A DNA stretch of 64,000 bases, from assembly GCF_030124145.1 (NCBI RefSeq), contig NZ_JASKMS010000005.1, positions 62,001 to 126,000 of the forward strand, given 5' to 3'. The DNA comes from Streptomyces sp. 378 (GTDB lineage: Bacteria > Actinomycetota > Actinomycetes > Streptomycetales > Streptomycetaceae). Each line of letters begins with the position of its first letter. The first letter of the stretch is position 1. The translations under genes were made by a program, and so were the position numbers. The notes under the pieces are model-generated. The model was not told where the DNA came from, ran no database searches, and saw nothing but the letters and a program-made list of their open reading frames with translations. This document shows positions 52,191 to 61,881 of this stretch, in pieces.

Positions 52191-52255
52191 CGGGGGCGCG
52201 GGGAACCGCGCGAACAGCCACAAACCACCCGCAGCCGCCAAATCGGCGAACCACC
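52191..52255 (+). repeat. Dispersed intergenic repeat, partial copy
   Basis: Starts GGGGGCGCGGGGAACCGCGC and continues GAACAGCCAC, similar to the decayed right flank of the 154-bp array (GGGGCGCGGGGAACTGCGCG at about 25238). It lies upstream of the cysteine desulfurase gene. Confidence 0.55.
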
Positions 52256-52301
52256 CGGGTGAGTAGGCACCCCTCCTCGAGAACCCCCTGAGGGCGTCGG
52301 C

Positions 52302-52307
52302 TAGGGT
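52302..52307 (+). promoter_or_regulatory. -10 element upstream of ctaC
   Basis: TAGGGT about 110 bases before the ctaC start; transcription from here would give a leader of about 100 bases. No clear -35. Confidence 0.45.
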
Positions 52308-52417
52308 TTGGTCCGCATAAACATCCAAACCCCTGCCCGACGCAGGGCCGCGACCGACCAGCGAGAAGGCCAGGCCGCAGCCGATCCGCGCGGGCGAGAC
52401 TCTCGGGAAGGCGCTAC

Positions 52418-53383
52418 GTGAGTCCCAACGGCTCCGACCGCTCGCCGCGGCGCCCGATGCGGCGGAAGCTGCTGCAGGCACTGACCGCGGGCCTGGTCTT
52501 GGCGACAGCCACCGGTTGCTCGTACAACTGGGAAGACTTCCCCCGCCTTGGTATGCCCACCCCGACCACGGAAGAGGCTCCGCGGATCCTCTCCCTGTGG
52601 CAGGGGTCCTGGGCGGCTGCGCTCGCCGTCGGCGTGCTGGTGTGGGGTCTGATCCTGTGGAGTGCTTTCTTCCACCGGCGCAGCCGCACCAAGGTCGAAG
52701 TTCCTCCGCAGACCCGGTACAACATGCCCATCGAGGCCCTGTACACCGTGGTCCCGCTCATCATCGTCTCGGTGCTGTTCTACTTCACCGCCCGTGACGA
52801 GTCCGAGCTGCTCACCCTCAAGAAGAAGCCCGACGTCACGGTCAACGTGGTCGGCTTCCAGTGGAGCTGGTGCTTCAACTACATCGAGCCCGTCGCCGGT
52901 TCCTCCGGTGACGCGAAGACCTCCAGGGACCTGGACGCGATCCCGGACCGCTTCAAGGAGGACTTCCCGGCCAACGCCGGCGGCACCTACGACTGCGGCA
53001 CCCCCGGTACGCGGAACCCGCAGACCAACAACCCGGGCCCGACCCTCTGGCTCCCCGAGGGCAAGACGGTCCGCTTCGTCCTGACCTCGCGTGACGTCAT
53101 CCACTCCTTCTGGGTGGTGCCGTTCCTCATGAAGCAGGACGTCATCCCGGGCCACACCAACGCCTTCGAGGTGACCCCCAACAAGCAGGGCACCTTCCTC
53201 GGCAAGTGCGCCGAGCTCTGCGGCGTCGACCACTCCCGGATGCTGTTCAACGTGAAGGTCGTCTCCCCCGAGCGCTACGAGCAGCACCTCAAGGACCTCG
53301 TGAAGAAGGGGCAGACCGGTTACGTACCCGCCGGCATCGAGCAGGCGGGCCACGAGAAGAACCGGGAGTCGAACGTACTGTGA
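52418..53383 (+). CDS. ctaC: Cytochrome c oxidase subunit II
   Basis: 321 residues. Lipoprotein signal peptide ([20 protein letters not shown], lipobox ATGC), two transmembrane helices ([20 protein letters not shown] and [16 protein letters not shown]), then the periplasmic cupredoxin domain with the CuA ligands in [12 protein letters not shown] and the upstream His in VIHSFWVV. It accepts electrons from the cytochrome bcc complex; no heme c is fused here, as in actinobacteria where QcrC supplies the cytochrome c. First gene of ctaC-ctaD-ctaF with 4-base overlaps. Confidence 0.97.
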   Translation: MSPNGSDRSPRRPMRRKLLQALTAGLVLATATGCSYNWEDFPRLGMPTPTTEEAPRILSLWQGSWAAALAVGVLVWGLILWSAFFHRRSRTKVEVPPQTRYNMPIEALYTVVPLIIVSVLFYFTARDESELLTLKKKPDVTVNVVGFQWSWCFNYIEPVAGSSGDAKTSRDLDAIPDRFKEDFPANAGGTYDCGTPGTRNPQTNNPGPTLWLPEGKTVRFVLTSRDVIHSFWVVPFLMKQDVIPGHTNAFEVTPNKQGTFLGKCAELCGVDHSRMLFNVKVVSPERYEQHLKDLVKKGQTGYVPAGIEQAGHEKNRESNVL

Positions 53384-55116
53384 GCATCCTGAATGAACCC
53401 AAGGGTGCCGCGGCAGCTGGGTCCCACTACGAGGACGAGTTGCCGGTCCGGCGCCAGAACCGCGGCAGTGTCGTGGTCAAGTGGCTGACGACGACGGACC
53501 ACAAGACGATCGGCACGATGTACCTGGTCACATCGTTCGCGTTCTTCGTCATCGGTGGTGTGATGGCGCTGCTCATGCGCGCCGAGCTCGCCCGCCCCGG
53601 TCTGCAGATCATGTCGAACGAGCAGTTCAACCAGGCGTTCACGATGCACGGCACGATCATGCTGCTGATGTTCGCGACGCCGCTGTTCGCCGGCTTCGCG
53701 AACTGGATCATGCCGCTGCAGATCGGCGCGCCGGACGTGGCGTTCCCGCGGCTGAACATGTTCGCCTACTGGCTGTACCTGTTCGGCTCGCTCATCGCGG
53801 TGGGCGGCTTCCTCACCCCGCAGGGCGCGGCCGACTTCGGCTGGTTCGCCTACAGCCCGCTCTCGGACGCCGTCCGCAGCCCGGGCATCGGCGCCGACAT
53901 GTGGATCATGGGTCTGGCCTTCTCCGGCTTCGGCACCATCCTCGGCTCGGTCAACTTCATCACCACGATCATCTGCATGCGCGCCCCGGGCATGACGATG
54001 TTCCGCATGCCGATCTTCACCTGGAACGTGCTGCTGACCGGTGTCCTGGTCCTGCTCGCCTTCCCGGTGCTGGCCGCGGCCCTGTTCGCCCTGGAGGCGG
54101 ACCGCAAGTTCGGCGCCCAGATCTTCGACCCCGCCAACGGCGGCGCGTTGCTGTGGCAACACCTCTTCTGGTTCTTCGGCCATCCAGAGGTGTACATCAT
54201 CGCCCTGCCGTTCTTCGGCATCATCAGTGAGGTCATCCCGGTCTTCTCCCGCAAGCCGATGTTCGGTTACACGGGTCTGATCGGCGCGACCATCGCGATC
54301 GCGGGTCTGTCCGTGACGGTGTGGGCGCACCACATGTACGTCACCGGCGGTGTGCTGCTGCCGTTCTTCTCCTTCATGACGTTCCTCATCGCGGTCCCCA
54401 CCGGTGTGAAGTTCTTCAACTGGATCGGCACCATGTGGAAGGGCTCGCTGTCCTTCGAGACGCCGATGCTCTGGGCGACCGGCTTCCTGATCACCTTCAC
54501 CTTCGGTGGTCTGACCGGTGTCATCCTGGCCTCGCCGCCGATGGACTTCCACGTCTCCGACTCGTACTTCGTGGTGGCCCACTTCCACTACGTGGTCTTC
54601 GGCACCGTGGTCTTCGCGATGTTCTCCGGCTTCCACTTCTGGTGGCCGAAGTGGACCGGCAAGATGCTGGACGAGCGCCTCGGCAAGATCACCTTCTGGA
54701 CGCTGTTCATCGGCTTCCACGGCACGTTCCTGGTCCAGCACTGGCTGGGCGCCGAGGGCATGCCGCGGCGTTACGCCGACTACCTGGCGGCCGACGGCTT
54801 CACCGCGCTGAACACGATCTCGACGATCAGCTCGTTCCTGCTCGGCATGTCGATCCTGCCGTTCTTCTACAACGTGTGGAAGACGGCCAAGTACGGCAAG
54901 ACGGTCGGCGTCGACGACCCGTGGGGCTACGGCCGCTCCCTGGAGTGGGCGACCTCCTGCCCGCCGCCGCGGCACAACTTCATCACCATGCCGCGGATCC
55001 GCAGTGAATCCCCGGCGTTCGACCTGCACCACCCCGAGATCGCCGCTCTCGACCAGCTCGAGAACACCGGTCACGGCGACAAGGCCCTCGCTGGCGGCAA
55101 GGAGGCCGGCAAGTGA
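53380..55116 (+). CDS. ctaD: Cytochrome c oxidase subunit I
   Basis: 578 residues from GTG 53380, overlapping the ctaC stop (GTGA). Twelve transmembrane helices. The heme a ligand is in [17 protein letters not shown]. The CuB centre and cross-linked Tyr are in [20 protein letters not shown], and the CuB histidine pair in [10 protein letters not shown]. The heme a3 and heme a ligands lie in [10 protein letters not shown]. The K-channel residues around these motifs are present. It is the catalytic oxygen-reducing subunit of the aa3 oxidase. The frame that begins at 53206 lies within ctaC and is not the start. Confidence 0.97.
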   Translation: MSILNEPKGAAAAGSHYEDELPVRRQNRGSVVVKWLTTTDHKTIGTMYLVTSFAFFVIGGVMALLMRAELARPGLQIMSNEQFNQAFTMHGTIMLLMFATPLFAGFANWIMPLQIGAPDVAFPRLNMFAYWLYLFGSLIAVGGFLTPQGAADFGWFAYSPLSDAVRSPGIGADMWIMGLAFSGFGTILGSVNFITTIICMRAPGMTMFRMPIFTWNVLLTGVLVLLAFPVLAAALFALEADRKFGAQIFDPANGGALLWQHLFWFFGHPEVYIIALPFFGIISEVIPVFSRKPMFGYTGLIGATIAIAGLSVTVWAHHMYVTGGVLLPFFSFMTFLIAVPTGVKFFNWIGTMWKGSLSFETPMLWATGFLITFTFGGLTGVILASPPMDFHVSDSYFVVAHFHYVVFGTVVFAMFSGFHFWWPKWTGKMLDERLGKITFWTLFIGFHGTFLVQHWLGAEGMPRRYADYLAADGFTALNTISTISSFLLGMSILPFFYNVWKTAKYGKTVGVDDPWGYGRSLEWATSCPPPRHNFITMPRIRSESPAFDLHHPEIAALDQLENTGHGDKALAGGKEAGK

Positions 55117-55511
55117 AGATCCAGGGCAAGATGTTCATGTGGCTGGGCGCGTTCGTGCTCGTCATGGCGGTCGTCTACGGCTTCTGGTCGCAGGAACCGG
55201 CCGGCACCACGGCCCTCTTCCTGACCTTCGGCCTGTGCATCATGATCGGCTTCTACCTCGGCTTCACGGCCAAGCGGGTCGACGTGGGCGCGCAGGACAA
55301 CAAGGAGGCGGACGTCGCGGACGACGCCGGCGAAGTCGGGTTCTTCAGCCCGCACAGCTGGCAGCCGCTCTCGCTGGCCATCGGCGGCGCCCTCGCCTTC
55401 CTGTCGATCGCGATCGGCTGGTGGCTGATGTACTTCTCGCTGCCGATCATCCTGATCGGACTGTGGGGCTGGGTCTTCGAGTACTACCGCGGTGAGAACC
55501 GCACCCAGTAA
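55113..55511 (+). CDS. ctaF: Actinobacterial cytochrome c oxidase subunit IV
   Basis: 132 residues with four transmembrane helices ([78 protein letters not shown]). MKIQGKMF start at GTG 55113 overlapping the ctaD stop. It belongs to the small subunit specific to actinobacterial oxidases in the bcc-aa3 supercomplex. A strong terminator follows at 55526. Confidence 0.93.
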   Translation: MKIQGKMFMWLGAFVLVMAVVYGFWSQEPAGTTALFLTFGLCIMIGFYLGFTAKRVDVGAQDNKEADVADDAGEVGFFSPHSWQPLSLAIGGALAFLSIAIGWWLMYFSLPIILIGLWGWVFEYYRGENRTQ

Positions 55512-55525
55512 CACGCGCCGAGCGC

Positions 55526-55569
55526 CGCAGGGGCCCGGACACTCCGAGAGGAGCGTCCGGGCCCCTGCG
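55526..55569 (+). terminator. Terminator after ctaF
   Basis: 20-bp stem with one mismatch (55526-55545 with 55550-55569), GAGA loop, 15 bases after the stop. Confidence 0.9.
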
Positions 55570-55642
55570 TATGCCGCAATACATGTCACTCGTACGAGTC
55601 ATTCGGCGTGCCGCTGTTGACCCCGCTTCCTAGCGTGGGGTC

Positions 55643-56896
55643 ATGAGCCACACAGTGATCTCCCGCCCCCGCACCGCCGTGGGCTGCACGCTGCTGGTGA
55701 TATCCCTCTGCGCGGGTGTCACGGCCTGCGGCTCGGACGGCAACCCGCTCGCCGCCCGCCCCTACGACGCCGCGGACCAGGTGTCCTTCAACGCCCCCTC
55801 CGGGGGCCACCGGAAGGCCGACCCGGACAAGCCCCTGGAAGTCGTCGAGGACTCCGACGGGCGCATCACGGACGTCACCGCCCACGACGCCTCAGGACGC
55901 CATGTGGCGGGCGAACTCGCCGCCGACGGCAGCCGCTGGCACAGCACCTCCCCGCTCGCCGCCAACGCCAGCTACACGGTCCGGGTGAGCACCGAGGACG
56001 AGGACGGCGCGCCCGGGCGCAAGGTCGTCACCTTCGACACCGGCATGCCGACCACCAAGCAGCGCCTGGACGTCACCTTCGGCCCCAAGGCGGGCACCTA
56101 CGGCGTCGGCCAGCCCATCACGGCCGAGCTGAGCCGGCCCGTCAAGGTCAAGGCCCAGCGGGCCGTCGTGGAACGCGCCCTCAAGGTCTCCTCCACGCCC
56201 TCCACGGACGGCGCCTGGCACTGGGTGGACGACAAGAAGCTGCACTACCGCCCCAAGGACTACTGGCCCGCCCGGGCCACCGTCCAGGTCCGCAGCAACC
56301 TTCAGGGCATCAAGATCGGCGACCGGATGTGGGGCGGCGAGGCCAAGCCGCTGACCATCACCACCGCGGACAAGCTCATAGCCGTCACGGACGCCGCCGC
56401 CCACCAGATGACCGTCTACCGGAACGACGAGATCGTCCGGCAGATACCGGTCACCACGGGCATGCCGGGTTACGACACCCGCAACGGCGTCAAGGTCGTC
56501 CTGGCCAAGGAGGGCACCGTCCGCATGACCAGCGCCAGCATCGGCGCCTCCGACTTCTACGACCTGGTCGTGCACCACTCGGTCCGGGTCACCCACAGCG
56601 GCGAGTACGTCCACGCCGCACCCTGGTCCGTCGGCTCCCAGGGCTACGCCAACGTCAGCCACGGCTGCATCGGCATGAGCACCGAGAACGCGGCGTGGTT
56701 CTACGACACCGTCCGCGAGGGCGACATCGTCAAGGTCGTGAACTCCGGCGGCGACACGATGGCGCCCTTCGGCAACGGCTTCGGCGACTGGAACCTCGAC
56801 TGGGCGAAGTGGCGCACCGGCAGCGCCCTCATGGGCGGCACCCCGGACGGCCCCACAGCGGCCGACAGGGCCCGCCTGCGCCCTCAGAGCGTCTGA
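55643..56896 (+). CDS. L,D-transpeptidase lipoprotein (Ig-like + YkuD)
   Basis: 417 residues. Lipobox GVTAC at residues 25-29. Two Ig-like domains (about 45-250) precede the YkuD catalytic domain, with the active-site motif SHGCIGMSTENAAWFYD and the upstream VVHHSV. It makes 3-3 cross-links between meso-DAP residues, as Ldt proteins of Mycobacterium and Streptomyces do. TAGCGT at 55631-55636 lies six bases before ATG 55643 with no ribosome binding site, so a leaderless mRNA is predicted. It sits between the ctaCDF and ctaE-qcr gene groups; there is no obvious functional link with respiration. Confidence 0.93.
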   Translation: MSHTVISRPRTAVGCTLLVISLCAGVTACGSDGNPLAARPYDAADQVSFNAPSGGHRKADPDKPLEVVEDSDGRITDVTAHDASGRHVAGELAADGSRWHSTSPLAANASYTVRVSTEDEDGAPGRKVVTFDTGMPTTKQRLDVTFGPKAGTYGVGQPITAELSRPVKVKAQRAVVERALKVSSTPSTDGAWHWVDDKKLHYRPKDYWPARATVQVRSNLQGIKIGDRMWGGEAKPLTITTADKLIAVTDAAAHQMTVYRNDEIVRQIPVTTGMPGYDTRNGVKVVLAKEGTVRMTSASIGASDFYDLVVHHSVRVTHSGEYVHAAPWSVGSQGYANVSHGCIGMSTENAAWFYDTVREGDIVKVVNSGGDTMAPFGNGFGDWNLDWAKWRTGSALMGGTPDGPTAADRARLRPQSV

Positions 56897-56902
56897 CCTG
56901 AA

Positions 56903-56990
56903 GGGGCGCGGGGCCGCATCGGATATGCGGCTCCGCCGCGTGGGAGCGAACAACCCCCACGCGCCCGCAGCCGCCGCACAGCGAGACGAA
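56903..56990 (+). repeat. Dispersed intergenic repeat, copy
   Basis: GGGGCGCGGGGCCGCATCGG followed by TATGCGGCTCCGCCGCGTGG, matching the units at 24771-25249 and 21124-21215. It lies between convergent genes. Confidence 0.7.
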
Positions 56991-56999
56991 CCGAGCCCC

Positions 57000-57401
57000 C
57001 TAGGCGTTCAAGGCCGCCTTCTCCCGCAGCAGGGAAGCCAGCGCGGAGGCGAACTCCACCGGCTCCACCGGCAGCGTCACCGCGGACTCGGCCCGGCTCC
57101 AGGTCGCGAGCCAGGCGTCCTGCGGCCGTCCGATCAGCAGCAGCACCGGCGGGCAGTCGAACACCTCGTCCTTGATCTGCCGGCACATCCCCATGCCGCC
57201 CATCGGCACGGCCTCACCGTCCAGCACACAGACGTCGATCCCACCCCGGTCCAGCTGCGTGAGCACCGCGGCGGGAGTCGCGCACTCCACGAACTCCACC
57301 ACGGGAACGTCCGGAGCCGGCCGCCGTCCCGTGGCGAGCCGCACCTGCTCCCGGGTGTTGGAGTCGTCGCTGTAGACCAGCACCGTAGCGGTCGGCTGCA
57401 T
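57000..57401 (-). CDS. Degenerate receiver-domain protein (orphan)
   Basis: 133 residues, a single response-regulator receiver fold with no output domain. The acidic pair (D12, D13 in YSDDSNTREQ) and a central Asp (D61 in VCVLDGEAVP) are present, but the conserved Lys before the last helix is replaced (VTLPVEPVEF) and the Thr/Ser strand is unusual (LLLIGRPQD). It may be a pseudo-receiver that binds a partner without phosphorylation. It lies between the L,D-transpeptidase and ctaE genes, antisense to the respiratory operon. The start at 57401 gives MQPTATVLVYSDDS. Confidence 0.8.
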   Translation of the reverse strand: MQPTATVLVYSDDSNTREQVRLATGRRPAPDVPVVEFVECATPAAVLTQLDRGGIDVCVLDGEAVPMGGMGMCRQIKDEVFDCPPVLLLIGRPQDAWLATWSRAESAVTLPVEPVEFASALASLLREKAALNA

Positions 57402-57536
57402 TGTTCCTCCGTGACGTCAGCGTCGTAAGGACAGGCCCGTTGGGCCGGATGCTACTCCCTTGAACACCACGTCAACACCGGTACGACCGCCTCAGACACT
57501 CCGAACGGCACCCCCCGGAGTGAGGGCGGGATAAGC

Positions 57537-57555
57537 GACCGACATAATGTCGGTC
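57537..57555. promoter_or_regulatory. Palindrome over the ctaE start and possible leaderless promoter
   Basis: GACCGACAT-A-ATGTCGGTC is a perfect 9+1+9 palindrome containing the ATG at 57547. TAATGT (57545-57550) also fits a -10 element that would place the transcription start at GTG 57556. No ribosome binding site precedes either start codon. Confidence 0.5.
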
Positions 57556-58167
57556 GTGGCGACAGCAACGACAGTAGAAACCGGGCACGCGCACCCGTCG
57601 GTCAACCGGCCGAACCTCACCAGCGTCGGAACCATCATTTGGCTGAGTTCCGAGCTGATGTTCTTCGCGGCCCTCTTCGCGATGTACTTCACCCTGCGAT
57701 CGGTGACGGGTCCCGATCACTGGAAGGAGATGGCCGCCCATCTCAACTTCCCGTTCTCGGCGACGAACACCACCATCCTGGTGCTCTCCTCGCTCACCTG
57801 CCAGCTCGGCGTCTTCGCCGCCGAGCGCGGTGATGTGAAGAAGCTCCGGATGTGGTTCATCGTCACGTTCGTGATGGGTGCGATCTTCATCGGCGGTCAG
57901 GTCTTCGAGTACACGGAGCTGGTCAAGGAGGCGGGCCTGACCCTCTCCTCCGACCCGTACGGCTCGGTGTTCTACCTGACCACCGGCTTCCACGGCCTGC
58001 ACGTGACGGGCGGTCTCATCGCCTTCCTGCTGGTCCTGGGCCGGACCTACGCGGCTCGGAGGTTCACCCACGAGCAGGCGACGGCCGCGATCGTCGTGTC
58101 CTACTACTGGCACTTCGTCGATGTCGTCTGGATCGGTCTCTTCGCCACGATCTACATGATCAAGTAG
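57547..58167 (+). CDS. ctaE: Cytochrome c oxidase subunit III
   Basis: 206 residues from ATG 57547 (203 if GTG 57556 is used). Five transmembrane helices as in the short actinobacterial subunit III; motifs include [40 protein letters not shown] and [19 protein letters not shown]. It stabilises subunit I and its proton uptake. It is the first gene of ctaE-qcrC-qcrA-qcrB, a conserved actinobacterial order. The start is uncertain because neither candidate has a Shine-Dalgarno sequence and a palindrome covers the region. Confidence 0.95.
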   Translation: MSVVATATTVETGHAHPSVNRPNLTSVGTIIWLSSELMFFAALFAMYFTLRSVTGPDHWKEMAAHLNFPFSATNTTILVLSSLTCQLGVFAAERGDVKKLRMWFIVTFVMGAIFIGGQVFEYTELVKEAGLTLSSDPYGSVFYLTTGFHGLHVTGGLIAFLLVLGRTYAARRFTHEQATAAIVVSYYWHFVDVVWIGLFATIYMIK

Positions 58168-58248
58168 CAGGGCCCGCATCCGCGCGTGCTCGACGAAGCG
58201 CGCATCCCAGAAGCATCGACGCAGAAGATCCTGACACCGGGGTAATCC

Positions 58249-59061
58249 GTGAAAAAGCTCTCCGCACGACGACGCCACCCGCTGGCGGCGCTCGTCGTCC
58301 TACTCCTCGCGCTGGCATGCACCGGGGGGCTGTACGCCGTGTTCGCACCCGCGGACAAGGCACAGGCCGACGAAACCGCCCAGTCCCTCACCATCGAGGA
58401 GGGCAAGAAGCTCTACGCCGTCGGCTGCGCCAGTTGCCACGGCACCGGCGGTCAGGGCACCTCCGACGGGCCGAGCCTGGTGGGTGTGGGCGCCGCGGCC
58501 GTCGACTTCCAGGTGGCCACCGGCCGCATGCCGGCCGCAACCTCCCAGGGTCCTCAGATCCCGGAGAAGAAGAACATCTACTCGCAGGCCGAGATCGACC
58601 AGCTCGCGGCGTACATCGCCTCGCTGGGCGCCGGTCCGGCCATCCCGACGGAGGAGCAGTACAGCCCCGAGGGTGCCGACATCGCCGAGGGCGGTGTGCT
58701 GTTCCGCAACAACTGCGCGCAGTGCCACAACTTCACCGGCAAGGGCGGCGCACTGACGCACGGCAAGTACGCGCCGGACCTCGAGGACGTCTCTCCGAAG
58801 CACATCTACGAGGCCATGCAGACCGGCCCGCAGAACATGCCGTCCTTCCCCGACACCACGCTGTCGGAGGAGAACAAGAAGGACATCATCGCGTACCTGG
58901 ACGCGGTCAACAGCAGCGATTCCGAGAGCCCCGGCGGTCTCGCGTTGGGCGGCCTCGGGCCGGTCAGCGAGGGCCTGTTCGGCTGGATCTTCGGTCTCGG
59001 CGGGCTGATCGCCGTCGCCGTGTGGGTCGCCGCCCGGACCGCAAAGGCCAAGAAGTCATGA
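58249..59061 (+). CDS. qcrC: Diheme cytochrome c subunit of the bcc complex
   Basis: 270 residues. N-terminal signal anchor (PLAALVVLLLALACTGGLYA), two cytochrome c domains with heme motifs C60-A-S-C63-H64 and C156-A-Q-C159-H160, and a C-terminal transmembrane helix (LFGWIFGLGGLIAVAVWVA). The second heme passes electrons directly to CuA of the oxidase, replacing a soluble cytochrome c. GTG 58249 start. Overlaps qcrA by 4 bases (ATGA). Confidence 0.97.
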   Translation: MKKLSARRRHPLAALVVLLLALACTGGLYAVFAPADKAQADETAQSLTIEEGKKLYAVGCASCHGTGGQGTSDGPSLVGVGAAAVDFQVATGRMPAATSQGPQIPEKKNIYSQAEIDQLAAYIASLGAGPAIPTEEQYSPEGADIAEGGVLFRNNCAQCHNFTGKGGALTHGKYAPDLEDVSPKHIYEAMQTGPQNMPSFPDTTLSEENKKDIIAYLDAVNSSDSESPGGLALGGLGPVSEGLFGWIFGLGGLIAVAVWVAARTAKAKKS

Positions 59062-60125
59062 GTAGCCAAGACATTCCAGAAGAGAACCTGCCCGCCGCGC
59101 GGTCCGCAGGACACGACGAGCACGGTGCGATGAGCGTCGCGGACGACAAGCACCCGTTCGCCGACCCGGGCCTGCCGCCCCACGAGCACCGCATCCAGGA
59201 CGTCGACGAGCGGGCCGCCAAGCGGTCCGAGCGCTCGGTCGCCCTGATGTTCACGGTGTCGATGCTGGCGACGGTCGCCTTCATCGCCTCGTTCGTGGCG
59301 ATCCCGGTCGACAAGTTGGTCTACATCTTCCCGCTCGGCCACATCAGCGCGCTGAACTTCGCGCTGGGCATGACGCTCGGGATCGCGCTGTTCTGCATCG
59401 GCGCGGGCGCCGTCCACTGGGCCCGCACCCTGATGTCGGACGTCGAGGTCGCCGACGAGCGGCACCCGATCGAGGCGGGTCCCGAGGTCCGCGAGAAGGT
59501 CTTCGCGGACTTCAAGCAGGGCGCCAAGGAGTCGGCGCTCGGCCGCCGCAAGCTGATCCGCAACACCATGCTCGGCGCGCTGACGCTGGTGCCGCTCTCC
59601 GGTGTCGTGCTGCTGCGCGACCTCGGCCCGCTGCCCGGCGAGAAGCTCCGCCACACCCTGTGGTCCAGGGGCAAGCTGCTCGTCAACATGAACACGAACG
59701 AGCCGCTGCGTCCCTCCGACGTCGCGGTCGGGTCGCTGACCTTCGCCAAGCCCGAGGGCCTGGAGGAGCACGACCACGGCTTCCAGAACGAGATCGCCAA
59801 GGCCGCCCTGATGATCGTCCGGATCCAGCCGGAGGACATCAAGGACAAGCGCGAACTCGAGTGGTCGCACGAGGGCATCGTCGCGTACTCGAAGATCTGC
59901 ACCCACGTCGGTTGCCCGATCTCCCTGTACGAGCAGCAGACGCATCACGTGCTCTGCCCCTGCCACCAGTCCACCTTCGACCTCTCCGACGGTGCCCGAG
60001 TGATCTTCGGTCCCGCCGGTCACGCCCTGCCGCAGCTCCGCATCGGCGTGAACGACGAGGGCTACCTCGAGGCGCTCGGCGACTTCGCGGAGCCCGTCGG
60101 CCCTGCCTTCTGGGAGCGCGGATGA
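59058..60125 (+). CDS. qcrA: Rieske iron-sulfur subunit of the bcc complex
   Basis: 355 residues. The N-terminal 60 residues are charged and cytoplasmic; three transmembrane helices follow (the actinobacterial form, versus one in mitochondria): SVALMFTVSMLATVAFIASF, NFALGMTLGIALFCIGAGAV and the helix after RRKLIRNTMLGALTLVPLSG. The Rieske 2Fe-2S ligands are CTHVGC and CPCHQS near residues 280-305. ATG 59058 overlaps the qcrC stop. Overlaps qcrB by 4 bases. Confidence 0.97.
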   Translation: MSSQDIPEENLPAARSAGHDEHGAMSVADDKHPFADPGLPPHEHRIQDVDERAAKRSERSVALMFTVSMLATVAFIASFVAIPVDKLVYIFPLGHISALNFALGMTLGIALFCIGAGAVHWARTLMSDVEVADERHPIEAGPEVREKVFADFKQGAKESALGRRKLIRNTMLGALTLVPLSGVVLLRDLGPLPGEKLRHTLWSRGKLLVNMNTNEPLRPSDVAVGSLTFAKPEGLEEHDHGFQNEIAKAALMIVRIQPEDIKDKRELEWSHEGIVAYSKICTHVGCPISLYEQQTHHVLCPCHQSTFDLSDGARVIFGPAGHALPQLRIGVNDEGYLEALGDFAEPVGPAFWERG

Positions 60126-61744
60126 GCACTGCACAGACACGCCGCAAGGCGCCCGCCGGAGAGCGGGTCGCCGACTGGGCCGACGGCCGCCTCGGGATCT
60201 ACTCCCTGGCCAAGGCCAACATGCGCAAGATCTTCCCGGACCACTGGTCCTTCATGCTGGGTGAGATCTGCCTCTACAGCTTCATCATCATCATCCTCAC
60301 GGGTGTGTACCTGACGCTGTTCTTCCACCCGTCGATGAACGAGGTGGAGTACCACGGCAGTTACGTCCCCATGCAGGGCGTGCTGATGAGTGAGGCGTAC
60401 GCCTCCACGCTGGACATCAGCTTCGACATCCGCGGTGGTCTGCTCATCCGGCAGATCCACCACTGGGCGGCGATCATCTTCCTCGCCGGCATGTTCGTGC
60501 ACATGATGCGCGTGTTCTTCACCGGCGCGTTCCGCAAGCCGCGTGAGATCAACTGGCTGTTCGGCTTCCTGCTGTTCGTCCTGGGCATGTTCACCGGGTT
60601 CACCGGCTACTCGCTCCCGGACGACCTGCTCTCCGGCACCGGTGTCCGCTTCACGCAGGGCGCGATCCTGTCCGTGCCGATCGTGGGCACGTACATCTCG
60701 ATGTTCCTGTTCGGCGGGGAGTTCCCGGGGACCGACTTCATCGCCCGGTTCTACTCGATCCACATCCTGCTGCTGCCGGGCATCATGCTCGGGCTCGTGG
60801 TCGCCCACCTGATCCTGGTCTTCTACCACAAGCACACGCAGTTTGCGGGTCCCGGCCGGACCAACAAGAACGTCGTCGGCATGCCGCTGCTGCCGGTCTA
60901 CATGGCCAAGGCCGGAGGCTTCTTCTTCCTGGTCTTCGGTTTCATCGCGGCCCTCTCCGGCATCGCGACCGTCAACCCGATCTGGAACCTGGGGCCGTAC
61001 CGGGCCGACCAGGTGTCGACCGGTGCCCAGCCCGACTGGTACATGGGCTTCGCCGAGGGTCTGGTCCGCGCCATGCCGGGCTGGGAGATCAACTTCTGGG
61101 GTCACACGCTCGTCCTCGGCGTGTTCATCCCGCTGGTCCTGTTCGGTGTGTTCCTCGCGATCATCGCCCTGTACCCGTTCATCGAGTCGTGGGTCACCGG
61201 GGACAAGCGCGAGCACCACATCCTGGACCGTCCGCGCAACGCCCCGACCCGCACGGCCGTCGGTGTCGCGTGGATCACCGGCTACATCATCATGCTGATC
61301 GGCGGTGGCAACGACATCGTCGCCACGCACTTCCATCTGTCGATCAACGCGGTCACCTGGTTCGTCCGGATCGGGTTCTTCCTCGGACCGGTCATCGCCT
61401 TCATCGTCACCAAGCGCATCTGCCTCGGCCTGCAGCGCCGGGACAAGGAGAAGGTGCTGCACGGCCGCGAGTCGGGCATCATCAAGCGCCTGCCGCACGG
61501 TGAGTTCATCGAGGTGCACGAGCCGCTCAGCCAGGAGCAGATGTACACGCTCACGGCGCACGAGCAGTACCAGCCGGCCGAGATCGGCCCGACGGTCGAC
61601 GAGAACGGTGTCGAGCGCAAGGTGAAGGGTTCCGAGAAGCTGCGCGCCAAGCTCAGCGACGCCTACTACGGCGAGGGTGCCCAGATCCCGAAGCCCACCG
61701 CCGAGGAGTACCGGGAGATCACGAGCGGCCACGGCCACCACTGA
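60122..61744 (+). CDS. qcrB: Cytochrome b subunit of the bcc complex
   Basis: 540 residues. Eight transmembrane helices in a fused cytochrome b/subunit IV arrangement, with the heme b histidines in [20 protein letters not shown] and [20 protein letters not shown]. The quinol-oxidation loop appears as [19 protein letters not shown] (actinobacterial variant of PEWY). A cytoplasmic C-terminal extension of about 120 residues (from [12 protein letters not shown]) is typical of the group. Ends the operon; strong terminator at 61769. Confidence 0.97.
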   Translation: MSTAQTRRKAPAGERVADWADGRLGIYSLAKANMRKIFPDHWSFMLGEICLYSFIIIILTGVYLTLFFHPSMNEVEYHGSYVPMQGVLMSEAYASTLDISFDIRGGLLIRQIHHWAAIIFLAGMFVHMMRVFFTGAFRKPREINWLFGFLLFVLGMFTGFTGYSLPDDLLSGTGVRFTQGAILSVPIVGTYISMFLFGGEFPGTDFIARFYSIHILLLPGIMLGLVVAHLILVFYHKHTQFAGPGRTNKNVVGMPLLPVYMAKAGGFFFLVFGFIAALSGIATVNPIWNLGPYRADQVSTGAQPDWYMGFAEGLVRAMPGWEINFWGHTLVLGVFIPLVLFGVFLAIIALYPFIESWVTGDKREHHILDRPRNAPTRTAVGVAWITGYIIMLIGGGNDIVATHFHLSINAVTWFVRIGFFLGPVIAFIVTKRICLGLQRRDKEKVLHGRESGIIKRLPHGEFIEVHEPLSQEQMYTLTAHEQYQPAEIGPTVDENGVERKVKGSEKLRAKLSDAYYGEGAQIPKPTAEEYREITSGHGHH

Positions 61745-61768
61745 TCACCGAGTCGCCACGCCACACAG

Positions 61769-61799
61769 AGGGCCCCGTCCGTTCAACGGACGGGGCCCT
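61769..61799 (+). terminator. Terminator of the qcr operon
   Basis: 13-bp perfect stem (61769-61781 with 61787-61799), loop TTCAA, 24 bases after the qcrB stop. Confidence 0.9.
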
Positions 61800-61819
61800 T
61801 CGCCCTGCCCGCGGCTGGA

Positions 61820-61825
61820 TAGGGT
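61820..61825 (+). promoter_or_regulatory. -10 element for trpD
   Basis: TAGGGT; the predicted transcription start near 61832 gives a leader of about 50 bases before ATG 61882. Confidence 0.5.
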
Positions 61826-61881
61826 GGACCCCGTTGAGACTCTCGTCCCGCACTGCGGGACGCCTGACCCTGGAGCGGCTT

